Assembly (NCBI GenBank): GCA_024291935.2
Contig: CM044307.1
Location: 99,019,461 to 99,083,460 of the forward strand
Length of the DNA: 64,000 bases
Origin: Okapia johnstoni
Lineage: Eukaryota > Chordata > Mammalia > Artiodactyla > Giraffidae
Direction of reading: 5' to 3'
Position 1 is the first letter of the stretch. Every line of letters begins with the position of its first letter. This document shows positions 1 through 10,330 of the stretch, piece by piece. The position numbers were made by a program, and so were the translations under genes. Under the pieces are notes generated by a model, which searched no databases, was not told where the DNA came from, and was given only the letters and a program-made list of their open reading frames with translations.

Positions 1-1089
1 TGCTATTTTTGCCCCCCAAAGTGTCTGGTTTACTCTAAAGAGTTGAAAAATTTTTTATCCAACTCCCTGTTGGGGGTAATCCACAAAACTAGGGTGATTT
101 CTCCAAATAAATCATACAGCTAAACTCTAAAAAATAACATTTGTAATATGGCTACTGTAGAAGATATAATTCTTTGTGAATAAGGTTCATTCATATATAA
201 TTTGATTTCCTCCTAAAAGATGACAGGACTGGCAGTGTTAATTACAATGCATGTAATTAAAGTCTGAAAAACAAGAGCAGGACCACACAGTTTAAGTGGT
301 CTGTCTGCCATTAAGTAAAAATGCAGATGCACCAAACTGAGCCTGTTATTCTGTGTCCTGCTCAGAGAAGAGATGTTACAAGCAAAGAGAAAACAGTTCA
401 CACTAATGTTGAAAACTCAAAGTGAATTTCAGAATATGGCCTTCTGGAAAATGTGTGTATAAGCCTTTACTATTTTGTCTGACACTTAGGAGGCTTCCTT
501 CAAGAATAATAGCTAGATTTAAGGTTACAAAAGTGAAACGGAATACATTTTTGTGACTAAATACATTTCTCATTAAATACATTTCCTTCTAACTTTTGTT
601 ACTAAATATTTAATATTATTTGTGCTTTTATGTTTGATCTTTTAGGTTGACATTCTCTCCCCACCACCATTTCTCTAGACATCACTTGGATACAAATTTA
701 CAGGATGTTTCAAGCTTGTGCCATCCTTAGAGGGTTTGCAAGTGCATTTAACTTTACCTTGCCTTTTGTGGGTCACTGACAACATTTACTGCAATAAATT
801 TTGATTTGGTTATTATCTTTCCATACATGAATGAGGCAGCAATTATGTTCTGTTCAGTAAGTGCTAGGAGGAAAATGTCCATTTGTCTGATGGTTATGAG
901 TGGTGCAGTGTCATGAGTAGATGTCATGAGGAGAAAAGCCAGAGGAGGGAGAGAGGTGATGGTTCTGAAATATAAAGGAAGCTGTGTAAACAAGCAGTGG
1001 GTTCAGTAGGAAGAATCCAAGCACTTAAGATGCCTGTTGGATTGGAAGAAGGAAACTTAAAATGTGATAAAGATGTTTAAAAAAAATGC
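1..1089. other. NAV3 intron, no recognised element
   Basis: AT-rich single-copy-looking DNA at the left edge, upstream of the first NAV3 exon in the window. I see no exon, RNA gene or recognisable repeat. Short open frames on both strands have no protein-like composition. The true 5' boundary of the adjacent BovB may lie somewhat inside this stretch (from about 1000), because the BovB 5' region is hard to delimit by eye. Confidence 0.6.
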
Positions 1090-4048
1090 TGAGTGAAAAT
1101 GGAATGTCTGCTACTGGAGATCAGTGGAGAAATAACTACAGAAAGATGAAGGGATGGAGCCAAAGCAAAAACAACACCCAGCTGTGGATGGGACTGGTGA
1201 TAGAAGCAAGGTTCGATGCTGTAAAGAGCAATACTGCATAGGAACCTGGAATGTTAGGTCCATGAATCAGGGCAAATTGGAAGTGGTCAAACAAGAGATG
1301 ACAAGAGTGAACATCAACATTCTAGGAATCAGGGAACTAAGATGGACTGGAATGGGTGAATTTAACTCAGGTGACCATTATATCTACTACTGTGGGCAGG
1401 AATCCCTTAGAAGAAATGGAGTGGCCATCATAGTCAACAAAAGAGTCCGAAATGCAGTACTTGGATGCAGTCTCAAAAAGGACAGAATGATCTCTGTTCG
1501 TTTCCAAGGCAAACCGTTCAATATCACGGTAATCCAAGTCTATAGCCTGAGCAGTAACTGAAGAAGCTGCATTTGAACAGTTCTATGAAGACCTATAAGA
1601 CCTTCTGGAACTAACACCCCAAAAAGATGTCCTTTTCATTCTAGGGGACTGGAATGCAAAAGTAGGAAGTCAAGAAACACCTGGAAAACAGGCAAATTTG
1701 GCCTTGGAGTACAGAATGAAGCAGGGAAAAGGCTAATAGAGTTCTGCCAAGAGAACACACTGGTCATAGCAAACATCCTCTTCCAACAACACAAGAGAAG
1801 TCTCTACACAGGAACATCACCAGATGGTCGACACCAAAATCAGATTGATTATATTCTTTGCAGCCAAACATGGAGAAGCTCTATACAGTCAGCAAAAACA
1901 AGACAGGGAGCTGACTGTGGCTCAGATCATGAGCTCCTTATTGCCAAATTCAGACTGAAATTGAAAAAAGTGGAGAAAACCACTAGACCATTCAGGTATG
2001 ACCTAAATCAAATCCCTTATGACTATACAGTAGAAGTGAGAAATAGATTTAAAGGACTAGATCTGATAGACAGAATGCCTGATGAACTATGGATGGAGGT
2101 TCGTGACATTTTTCAGCAGACAGGAATCCAGACCATCCCCAAGATAAAGAAATGCAAAAAAGCAATGTGGCTGTCTGTTGAGGCCTTACAAATAGCTGTG
2201 GAAAGACGGAAACCAAAAACCAAAGAAGGAAAGAAAGATATACCCATTTGAATGCAGAGTTCCAAAGAATAGCAAGGAGAGATAAGAAAGCCTTCCTCAG
2301 CAATCAATGCAAAGAAATAGAGGAAAACAATAGAATGAGAAAGATTAGAGATCTCTTCAAGAAAATTAGAGCCACCAAAGGAACATTTCATGCAAAGATG
2401 GGCTCAATAAAGGACAGAAATGGTATGGACCTAACAGAAGCAGAAGATATTAAGAAGAGGTGGCAAGAATACACAGAAGAATTGTACCAAAAAGTTCTTC
2501 ATGACCCAAACAACCACGATGGTGTGATCACTCACCTAGAACCAGATATCCTGGAATATGAAGTCAAGTGGGCCTTAGGAAGCATCACTACGAACAAAGC
2601 TAGTGGAGGTGATGGAATTCCAGGTGAGCTATTTCAAATCCTGAAAGATGACGTTGTGAAAGTGCTGCACTCAATATTCCAGCAAATCTGGAAAACTCAG
2701 CAGTGGCCACAGGACTGGAAAAGGTCAGTTTTCATTCCAATCCCAAAGAAAGGCAATGCCAAAGAATGCTCAAACTACTGCACAATTGCACTCATCTCAC
2801 ATGCTAGTAAAGTAATGCTCAAAATTCTCCAAGCCAAGCTTCAGCAATACATGAACCGTGAACTTCCAGATGTTCAAGCTGGTTTTAGAAAAGACAGATG
2901 AACCAGAGATCAAAATGCCAGCATCTGCTGGATCATCAAAAAAGCAAGAGAGTGTCAGAAAAATATCTATTTCTGCTTTATTGACTATGCCAAAGCCTTT
3001 GACTGTGTGGATCACAATAAACTGTGGAAAATTCTGAAAGAGATGGGAATACCAGACCATCTGACCTGTTTCTTGAGAAACCTGTATTCAGGTCAGGAAG
3101 CAACAGTTAGAACTGGACATGGAACAACAGACTGGTTCCAAATAGGAAAAGGAGTATGTCAAGGCTGTATATTGTCACCCTGCTTATTTAACTTATATGC
3201 AGAGTACATCATGAGAAATGCTGGGCTGGATGAAGCACAAGCTGGAATCAAGATTGCTGGGAGAAATATCAATAACTTCAGATATGAAGATGATGCCACC
3301 CTTATCGCAGAAAGTGAAGAGCCTCTTGATGAAAGTGAAAGAGGAGAGTGAAAAAGTTGTCTTAAAGCTCAATGTTCAGAAAACTAAGATCATGGCATCC
3401 GGTCCCATCACTTCATGACAAATAGTTGGGGAAACAGTGGAAACAGTGGCTGACTTTATTTTTCTGGGCTCCAAAATCACTGCAGATGGTGACTTCAGCC
3501 ATGAAATTAAAAGAGACTTACTGCTTGGAAGGAAAGTTATGACCAACCTAAACAGCATATTAAAAAGCAGAGACATTACTTTGCCAACAAGGTCTGTCTA
3601 GTCAAGGCTATGGTTTTTCCAGTGGTCATGTATGGATGTGAGAGTTGGACTATAAAGAAAGCTGAGCGCTGAAGAATTGATGCTTTTGAACTGTGGTGTT
3701 GGAGAAGACTCTTGTGAGTCCCTTGGACTGCAAGGAGATCCAACCAGTCCATCCTAAAGGAGATCAGTCCTGGGTGTTCATTGGAAGGACTGTTGTTGAA
3801 GCTGAAACTCCAATACTTTGGCCACCTGATGAGAAAAGTTGACTCATTCAAAAAGACCTTGATGCTGGGAGAGATTGAGGGCAGGAGGAGAAAGGGACAA
3901 CAGAGGATGAGTTGGCTGGATGGTATCACCGACTCTATGGACATGGGTTTGGGTAGACTCAGGGAGTTGGTAATGGACAGGGAGCCTGGCTTGCTGCAGT
4001 TCATGGGGTAGCAAAGAGTCAGACACAACTGAGCAACTGAACTGACTG
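1090..4048 (+). mobile_element. BovB LINE, near full length, inactivated
   Basis: A RTE-clade non-LTR retrotransposon copy. The endonuclease part begins near 1154: GTWNVRSM, then an ELRW segment, GDWNAKVGS near 1650, NQIDYILC near 1840 and SDHELL near 1922. The reverse transcriptase follows from about 2250 to 3340; its active-site box at 3283-3294 reads YEDD where family members have YADD, so both aspartates remain. The C-terminal domain ([19 protein letters not shown]) follows to about 4000, and the 3' end carries the typical GACTGA-type terminus. The frame is broken many times: a shift near 1558, a TAA near 1595, a shift near 1680, a TGA at about 2899, a TGA at about 3415, and stops near 3670 and 3714. 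It cannot encode a functional protein. The 5' boundary is uncertain by about 100 bp. Confidence 0.93.
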
Positions 4049-4468
4049 AACAAATGTTGAAAGTAATTCAAATATCAGTATTATTAATATTAAGAAATTG
4101 GCAGGTATGTGATTGAAATGCAGTTTGATTGCAGTGTAAAAGTTCTCCCTGAGGGAAAGGGCTCGGTGACAGGGTACATGTAAAGGTATATTTTGGGAAA
4201 CTTGTACAAGGGCAATATGGTTCTTTCTTTACTCCTTCCAGTAAAATTCATCTCAACACTTTCTTCTTTAAGAATCTTCATCTCTTACCATCACTTAGAA
4301 TCATAGGCTTCTCTTCTGTGTGACGTGTTAGATATACTACCACATCAGTATTAACTTTAGTGTGTCTCCAGTTTTGTCTCATCCTTCACTATTATTTTTT
4401 TCTGCCACTTTTAGTAAAACCCTTTCTTTACTTCTGCCTTTCCTTTGACTGTAATGATGGTTTTTTCT

Positions 4469-5463
4469 GTTGTTGTTCATCACTCAGTCATGTCCAATGC
4501 TTTGCGACCCCATGGTCTGCAGCACGCCAGGCTTCCCTGTCCTTCACTGTCTCCCAGAGTTTGCTTAATCTCATGTACATTGAGTCAGTGACACTATCTA
4601 ACCACCTCATCCTCTGCCACCCTCTTCTCCTTTTGCCTTCCATCTTTCCCAGCATCAGGGTCTCTTCTAATGAGTTGGCTCTTCACATCAGGTGGCCAAA
4701 GTATTGGAACTTTAGCATCAGTCCTTACAATGAATATTCAGGATTATTTCCTTTAGGATTGACTGGTTTGATCTACTTTCAGTCCAAGGGACTCTCATGA
4801 GTCTTCTCCAACACCGCAGTTCAAAAGCATCAATTCTTCGGCGCTCAGCTTTCTTTATAGTCCAACTTTCACATCCATACATGACCACTGGAAAAACCAT
4901 AGCTTTGACTAGACGTAAAAGTAATGTCTCTGCTTTTTAATACACTGTCTCAGTTCAGTTCATTTCAGTTGCTCAGTCGTGTCTGACTCTTTGCGACCCC
5001 ATGAATCGCAGCATGCCAGACCTCCCTGTCCATCAACAACTCCCGGAGTTTACCCAAACCCATGTCCATCGAGTCAGTGATGTCATCCAACCATCTCATC
5101 CTCTGTCGTCCCCTTCTCCTCCTGCCCCCAATCCTTCCCAGCATTAGGGTCTTTTCCAATGAGTCAACTCTTCGCATGAGGTGGCCAAAGTATTGAAGTT
5201 TCAGCTTCAACATCAGTCCTTCCAGTGAACACCCAGGACTGATCTCCTTTAGGATGCACTGGTTGGATCTCCTTGCAGTCCAAGGGACTCTCAAGAGTCT
5301 TCTCCAACACCACAATTCAAAAACATCAATTCTTTGGCGCTCAGCTTTCTTCACCATCCAACTCTCACATCCATACATGACCACTGGAATACACTGTCTA
5401 AGTTTGTCATAACTTTTCTTCCAAGGAGCAAGCATCTTTTAATTTCATGGCTATAGTCACCCT
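4469..5463 (-). mobile_element. BovB 3' fragment (host of a nested BovB)
   Basis: Reverse-strand BovB 3' end starting with a GTTGTTGTTCA-type tail and running towards the C-terminal domain. It is interrupted between 4951 and 5387 by a second BovB in the same orientation and then resumes (5400 onward, matching the region just after the interrupted point in other copies of this window). It is 5'-truncated at about 5463. It lies head-on to the + strand copy at 1090-4048. Confidence 0.9.
4951..5387 (-). mobile_element. BovB 3' fragment nested inside another BovB
   Basis: A 437-bp 5'-truncated BovB on the minus strand. It is flanked by an exact 12-bp direct repeat, AATACACTGTCT, at 4939-4950 and 5388-5399, as expected for target-primed reverse transcription. 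Its reading frame ([33 protein letters not shown]) is still largely open over about 450 bp, so it is younger than the copy around it. Confidence 0.93.
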
Positions 5464-5819
5464 TTAAGATTTTTCTTGCAAAGCCTTCCTTTTTCTTCAG
5501 GGTTCTGCCAGATTATTTGGAAATAAGGGATAGACTTATTTATAACCATTTCTCAAATATGCTGTGTTGTATTTATGAAGAGGAGGTTAGGAAGAATTTC
5601 TGGAGAAGATATAATTAGAGTCATAAAGGCTAAGTTAAATACAGTTCTGATATTTAAACATATATTAATCTTCTAGGTTAGAAGTCACATGAATTAGGAT
5701 TGGAAAAGTTTATGCCATGTGCATGAGGATACAATGGGTGGCTTTTTAATTTCTTTTTTTATTGAAATAGAGTTGATTTACAGTGTGTTGTTTTCAGGTG
5801 TACAACAAAGTGATTCAGT

Positions 5820-5875
5820 TATATATATGCATATATATATATGCATATATATATATATATTTATAATATATGCAT
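5820..5875. repeat. AT-rich microsatellite in L1 tail
   Basis: Alternating AT/TATA with interspersed ATGC steps, about 56 bp, lying within the L1 3' region. It is likely length-polymorphic. Confidence 0.85.
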
Positions 5876-6250
5876 ATTCACATAGCATTTTTTCAGGTTC
5901 TTTTCCCATATAGGTTATTACTAAATATTCAGTGCAGTTCTCTGTACTATACAATAGGTCCTTGTTTACTTTATATATAGTAGTGTGTATATGTTACTCT
6001 CAAATTCTAAATTCCTAATTTATCCTCTCCAACCTTTCCCATTTGGTAACCATAAGTTTGATTTCTATGTCAGCTTCTGTTTTGTAAATAAGTTATTTGT
6101 ATCATTTCTTTTAGATTCCACATATAAGTGGTATCATATGATACTTGTCTTTCTTTGTATGATTTACTTCACATAGTATAATAATTTCTAAGTTTATATA
6201 TGTTGCTGCAAATGGCATTATTTCATTCTTTTTATGACTGAGTAATATTC

Positions 6251-6252
<2 letters not shown>

Positions 6253-6282
<30 letters not shown>
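6253..6282. repeat. (GT)15 microsatellite
   Basis: An uninterrupted 30-bp GT run at the end of the L1 fragment, followed by ATGCATGC. An apparent His-Thr repeat protein on the opposite strand is only a translation of this run. Confidence 0.95.
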
Positions 6283-6285
<3 letters not shown>

Positions 6286-6930
6286 CATGCCTGCATCTTC
6301 CATATAGTTAATTAGGGAGGCTTTTCAATATTTTCTAAGTTTAAAATAATAATACAGTTATTAATCACATTTCAACAATTCAAATAATTGGTAAAAAAAA
6401 AAAAAAAAGGAAGAGATTTGCAGACTGGCAGAAGAGTGGTGGTTGCTTTGACAACCAACCAGGATGAAGGAAAATGGACAATGTAGTAGTGTTTGGCTGA
6501 ACAGGGAATTAGCAGTTGTCTTTCTGAGGGGCTACCATGGTAAAGTAGTGTAAAGTTGTTCTGCTGGTTTCAGAGTTATTGGAATCACTGGGTGGAAGTT
6601 AAATGGAGACAAATTATTATTCATCCTCAGAGTTGTTTTTATAGTTAGATCTAATTACTCTAATATTGGAAAGAATCAGCTCTTACTGGAGAAGAGGAAG
6701 TCTTTCTAATCTTAGAGGTTTAAGATAGGTACACATGGCCACCTGGCTAGTGAGACAAAGATTTGTTCCTTCATTGGCTGAGAGGTAAGGCCAGAGAATC
6801 TCTGAAGTCCCCACCAACTGTAAGTTTGTATTGTAGATGTTAAATGCTATATAGATGTTAAATGGGTACACTTTTCCTGTATTTTTTTAAAATCTGGCAT
6901 GAATATTGTGGAAGAAAAGTAAACAGGATG

Positions 6931-6982
6931 ACCTATAATCTACCTATAATCTATATAATCTACCTATAATCTACCTATAATC
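6931..6982. repeat. Minisatellite, 11-bp unit
   Basis: Four to five tandem copies of CTACCTATAAT, one copy degenerate (CTATATAAT), over about 52 bp in the upstream NAV3 intron. Confidence 0.9.
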
Positions 6983-7049
6983 ATAAAACAGATTGTAGAT
7001 ATAGACTTGGCTTGTTTATTTTACAGTCTTCGTTCTGGAATTTAATACC

Positions 7050-7235
7050 TGCTGTTTTCTACCTTCACTTTTCCTTCTTGTTTTTTCTTTTCTTTCCATC
7101 CCTTTTGCATCTCCTTCCCTACCATCCCCTCCTTTCTCTTCTTCCTCCCTCTCCTTCCCATACCTTCTGGCTCCTTAATTCATTCATTCCCCTTCCTTTC
7201 ACCTTTTTTTTAAAATTCCTTCTTTCTTTTTATTT
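7050..7235. repeat. Pyrimidine-rich tract
   Basis: The + strand is almost entirely C and T (TTTTCTTTTC, CTCCTTCCC, CTTCCTCCCTC motifs), so the opposite strand is polypurine. It lies about 0.8 kb before a NAV3 exon. It resembles neither a splice acceptor nor an exon. The leucine/phenylalanine/serine-rich open frame over it is compositional. Confidence 0.75.
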
Positions 7236-8052
7236 AAAATTCTTGATCATTGGACATCCTCCTGAGCTAAATTGAACAAAATGGAGACTATGATTTCTCT
7301 CTTCCCTTTCCATGTTCTTCTTATTTCCAGATTTACCAGCTTGAAATGGTCACTGGCCTGGACTTAATTGCATGGCCATAAACAAACTGGCTTAATGCCA
7401 CCTCTGCCCCCGAATGATATGTTGAGGTTATATAAGGTCAGCATTTGTCACCCTGTCAAAGCTGTTTATATTATGTGTAGCCTTGTTCGTGGATTAGATG
7501 CCTAGGATTTTGTTCGAACTCTTGGTGTCACAGTGTGCATGATTTGGTTCCCTTTACAAAGTGGAGAAATAATTACAAATCCAGCTCTGAATCTTTGTTC
7601 ATTAGTCTGTTGAAAGACTTGAAAAGATATTGCTTCTATGAGAAAAGGCCTCCATCTTATTCCCCTAAGTCCAAATGTATACTTGCTACATAAGGTTATC
7701 TCAGCTATTCTGAGCAGACTTTGAAACAGGTGATTATGGAAATAATTAGGATCCAAATAGTTGCAGATTTTTAAATTAAACTCAGAAACGCAGAGCTACT
7801 GACTCTCATTTTGCAATGATTAAGCTCATAGACCTAAGAAATATTATTATATTATCACCACTTCAAATTATTACTTTTAACATCATGTTTGTTTCTATTC
7901 ACATTTTATTTGTAGAACAAAGAACTATAATTTCAGATGATAATAGTTATTTGGAATTTCCTACCTATTCATTTCATTTTGATAAAAGGAACTCATATAT
8001 ACATATACATAATAAATGGCATGAATAACAAATTATTGTGTTACTTTTCTAG
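7236..8052 (+). other. End of upstream NAV3 intron with splice acceptor
   Basis: AT-rich intron without a recognised repeat. It ends in a short pyrimidine stretch and TTTTCTAG at 8045-8052, the acceptor for the first exon in the window. Confidence 0.7.
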
Positions 8053-8161
8053 GTGAAGACCCTGAAACAAGAAGAATGAGAACAGTTAAAAATATAGCAG
8101 ATTTGAGGCAAAATTTAGAAGAGACTATGTCCAGCCTTCGTGGGACCCAGATAAGCCACAG
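8053..8161 (+). CDS. NAV3: NAV3 internal exon (109 bp, coiled-coil-like segment)
   Basis: Internal exon of neuron navigator 3, a large microtubule plus-end-associated protein of the Navigator family with an N-terminal calponin-homology domain and a C-terminal AAA+ domain. The exon supplies 2 bases of a split Gly codon, 35 whole codons and 2 bases of a split Ser codon. The peptide starts EDPETRRMRTVKNIADLRQN and ends SSLRGTQISH. Its spaced V, I, L, L, M and L residues suggest an amphipathic helix. NAV2 has a very similar segment, but the sequence in the next exon separates the two in favour of NAV3. The acceptor is TTTTCTAG. The donor, CAG/GTCTTC, departs from consensus at +3 to +6. Length 109 is not a multiple of 3, so skipping would break the frame. 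The assignment rests on recognising the protein family, not on an alignment. Confidence 0.95.
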
Positions 8162-8827
8162 GTCTTCTTCAGTTCTGCCTGTTTGGGGGCCAACAAAGAA
8201 AAAATTACATCAAGCGCTTAACTTCTTATAATGATAAAGAAGGGATTTTAGTTTCCCTTTACCATTTTCTCACTTAAATTTTATGTGACAATCAACTGGT
8301 GACTTCTCAGCACCTATCCAGTGATGTTTTTTACTCCTGTCCATCTCTTCATATAATTTCCCTTTCAGATTGAATTAGCTACTGAACTACCACCATCACT
8401 GCTAAATAGATTTTCATGCCTACCTTAAATAACAATGGCAGATGTTGTAGTTAAAATGCACCTGAGGAGGGAAGTTAGAGAGTCTTTCAAACTAATTGTT
8501 GTTAACTTCCAGAAAAGTTCCAGGAAGGCTGCAGTGAGTTAAATTAAGGGTTAGTTGAGAATATGAAACATTGTTTTACCTAAAATGTAATGATGGCCTT
8601 TCTTGGAAAGCAAAAAACGACAAAGCTATGGTGAATGCCTCTTCCTACATTTTGATACCTACAGAGGTGTTTAGAAATCTCAAAATGAACGTATAATTTG
8701 ACTTCCATGAAAATGGACATCGCTCCAAGAAATGACTCTCAACTATAAGCGTTCCCGTGTTCATGCACTCTGGGTCCATGGCCTCAGGTGAGCTAGTGTC
8801 TAGTGGTTTCTCTGTTTTATTTGACAG
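8162..8827 (+). other. Short NAV3 intron (666 bp)
   Basis: Bounded by a weak donor (GTCTTC) and a strong acceptor (TTTTATTTGACAG). No repeat is seen. A long open frame runs through its last 70 bases into the next exon, but the acceptor and the codon phase place the exon start at 8828. Confidence 0.85.
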
Positions 8828-9211
8828 CACCCTGGAGACAACGTTTGACAGCACTGTAACAACGGAAGTGAACGGCAGGACCATACCCAACTTGACAGGT
8901 CGACCCACCCCTGTGACCTGGAGGTTGGGCCAGGCATGCCCTCGACTTCAGGCCGGAGATGCTCCGTCCCTGGGTGCTGGCTACCCTCGCAGCAGTACTG
9001 GGAGATTCATCCACACGGACCCCTCCAGGTTCATGTACACTACGCCTCTCCGTCGAGCTGCTGTCTCTCGACTGGGGAACATGTCACAGATTGACATGAG
9101 TGAGAAGGCAAGCAGTGACCTGGACATGTCTGCTGAAGTCGATGTTGGTGGATATATGAGCGATGGTGATATCCTCGGGAAAAGTCTCAGGACTGATGAC
9201 ATCAACAGTGG
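8828..9211 (+). CDS. NAV3: NAV3 internal exon (384 bp)
   Basis: Internal exon of neuron navigator 3: 1 base completing Ser, 127 whole codons, and 2 bases of a split Gly. The peptide begins TLETTFDSTVTTEVNGRT and contains TWRLGQACPRLQAGDAPSLG, then SRFIHTDPSRFMYTTPLRR-like sequence, RLGNMSQIDMSEKASSDLDM and GGYMSDGDILGKSLRTDDIN. These match NAV3 rather than NAV2 in the TWRLGQACPRL and HTDPSRFMY segments, where NAV2 diverges. This is the Ser/Arg-rich, probably disordered central region. The acceptor is TTTGACAG; the donor, GG/GTAAGT, is a consensus site. No stop or frameshift interrupts it. Length is a multiple of 3 and both ends are in the same phase, so it could be skipped without changing frame. 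Confidence 0.97.
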
Positions 9212-9305
9212 GTAAGTGGCCCTGGGCTCCGGGCTCCAACAGAATTATGTAAAGAGGGTGGTCTACCGAGATGCATTAGCTATAGGAAGGGAATTTGTGG
9301 TGGCA

Positions 9306-9509
9306 TAGTCGCGAAGTCCTAGCCGACTCTTGCTACTCCATAGATTGTAGCCCACCAGGCTCCTCTGTCCATGAGATTTCCCAGGCAAGAATATTGGAGT
9401 GGGTTGCCATTTCCTTCTCCAGGGGACCTTCCTGGGGACTGAAACTGTGTCTCCTGTGTCTCGGGCATTGGCAGGCGGGTTCTTTACCACTGATCTACCT
9501 GGTAAGCCT
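9306..9509 (-). mobile_element. Bov-tA-type SINE
   Basis: Reverse-orientation tRNA-Glu-derived ruminant SINE. The body (GTAGCCCACCAGGCTCC, GGCAAGAATATTGGAGTGGG) comes first and the reversed tRNA head (GGGTTCTTTACCACTGATC) last. It lies about 100 bp downstream of the 8828-9211 exon. Confidence 0.88.
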
Positions 9510-10174
9510 CCAGGAAGGGAGTACATAAGGTTAGTTAATAAAGTTGTTAGAAAATGTGAGAAATCTAAGGTTATTTGGGGGTATTTCAGCTTTCTTTTCT
9601 GATCACTCATGAACAGTAAAATATCCAAAATTTCTCTAAAATCTTTCCATTACCATCTGTTAACTTTTTCTATTGTTAATTCAGAGAACACATGTGCCAT
9701 GTGTTTTTCAGAGTGATTTTCACATGCTTCTTAAATAACAGATTTTGTAGTGAAGGACATGGGAAGGAGACAGGAGGAGTTTAGCTGAACTACCTGATTT
9801 TTGGGGGCTTGTCAAAGCTGCCTGTAACTGCTCTGAGGAACACATATTTTCTAGCATTCTTAATTATACACCTCTGATCTAACTTTGAGATTTGAAAGTT
9901 TCCATCTGTTTATTTTCTTTTTTGGTGGCATCTTAGCCCATTTTCCTTCTGTTTCCTATTACATTCCGAAAAAAAATATTGTGATATAGAACTCTCAAAA
10001 AGTATTTTGGCAATTTGGAATATTTAGTTCAATCTGAGGATGATCCCCAGTGGCAGAAATAGGATATTCTCTTAAAACTATTTCCATTAATGACTGTAGT
10101 TGCCGCTTGGAAAACTTACTACCTACTTCACTCTTGTTAAGTTCTTTAAGGATGTTGTTATTTAACCAACCCTC

Positions 10175-10330
10175 CACTAACAACCCCTATGAGGTGTGTA
10201 TTTTTCAACCTGTTTTACAGATAAGGAAACTGATCACAGATGGCCCCAACTGTATTAAAGCTAAGGAAAGACTAAAATGGCATTGGAACTCAGATACATC
10301 TGACTTCAAAACCCAGGCTCTGTACTACAA
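10175..10330 (+). mobile_element. MIR SINE remnant
   Basis: Contains the MIR core (CCCTATGAGGTGTGTATTTT, TTTTACAGATAAGGAAACTGA) followed by a diverged tail (GACTTCAAAACCCAGGCTCT). This ancient mammalian repeat is diverged and non-coding. Confidence 0.75.

Larger units (their letters stand above)
5745..6300 (-). mobile_element. Artiodactyl L1 3' end
   Basis: The reverse complement of an L1 3' region. Landmarks are TTTTTATTGAAATAGAGTTG near 5755, AGTGATTCAGTTATA near 5810, the CATATAGGTTATTAC and GTTCTCTGTACTATACA segments near 5905-5955, and the ATTCCACATATAAGTGGTATC segment near 6115. These are standard features of artiodactyl L1 tails read backwards. The copy contains an AT-rich microsatellite (5820-5875) and ends near a (GT)n run. 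Confidence 0.8.

Noticed and set aside
1154..2901. Several long open frames with endonuclease and reverse-transcriptase similarity as host genes
   Set aside because: They are pieces of one broken BovB LINE; stops and frameshifts separate them.
3576..4028. 150-codon minus-strand frame over the BovB 3' end
   Set aside because: It is the antisense of the BovB C-terminal domain. The same antisense peptide appears wherever BovB occurs in the window.
6111..6296. His-Thr repeat protein
   Set aside because: Pure translation of the (GT)n microsatellite.
7012..7275. Leu/Phe/Ser-rich membrane-like protein
   Set aside because: Translation of a pyrimidine-rich tract, with no splice sites and no conservation cue.
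8757..8827. Upstream ATG extension of the 384-bp NAV3 exon
   Set aside because: The open frame runs back into the intron by chance. Codon phase and the TTTGACAG acceptor place the exon start at 8828.
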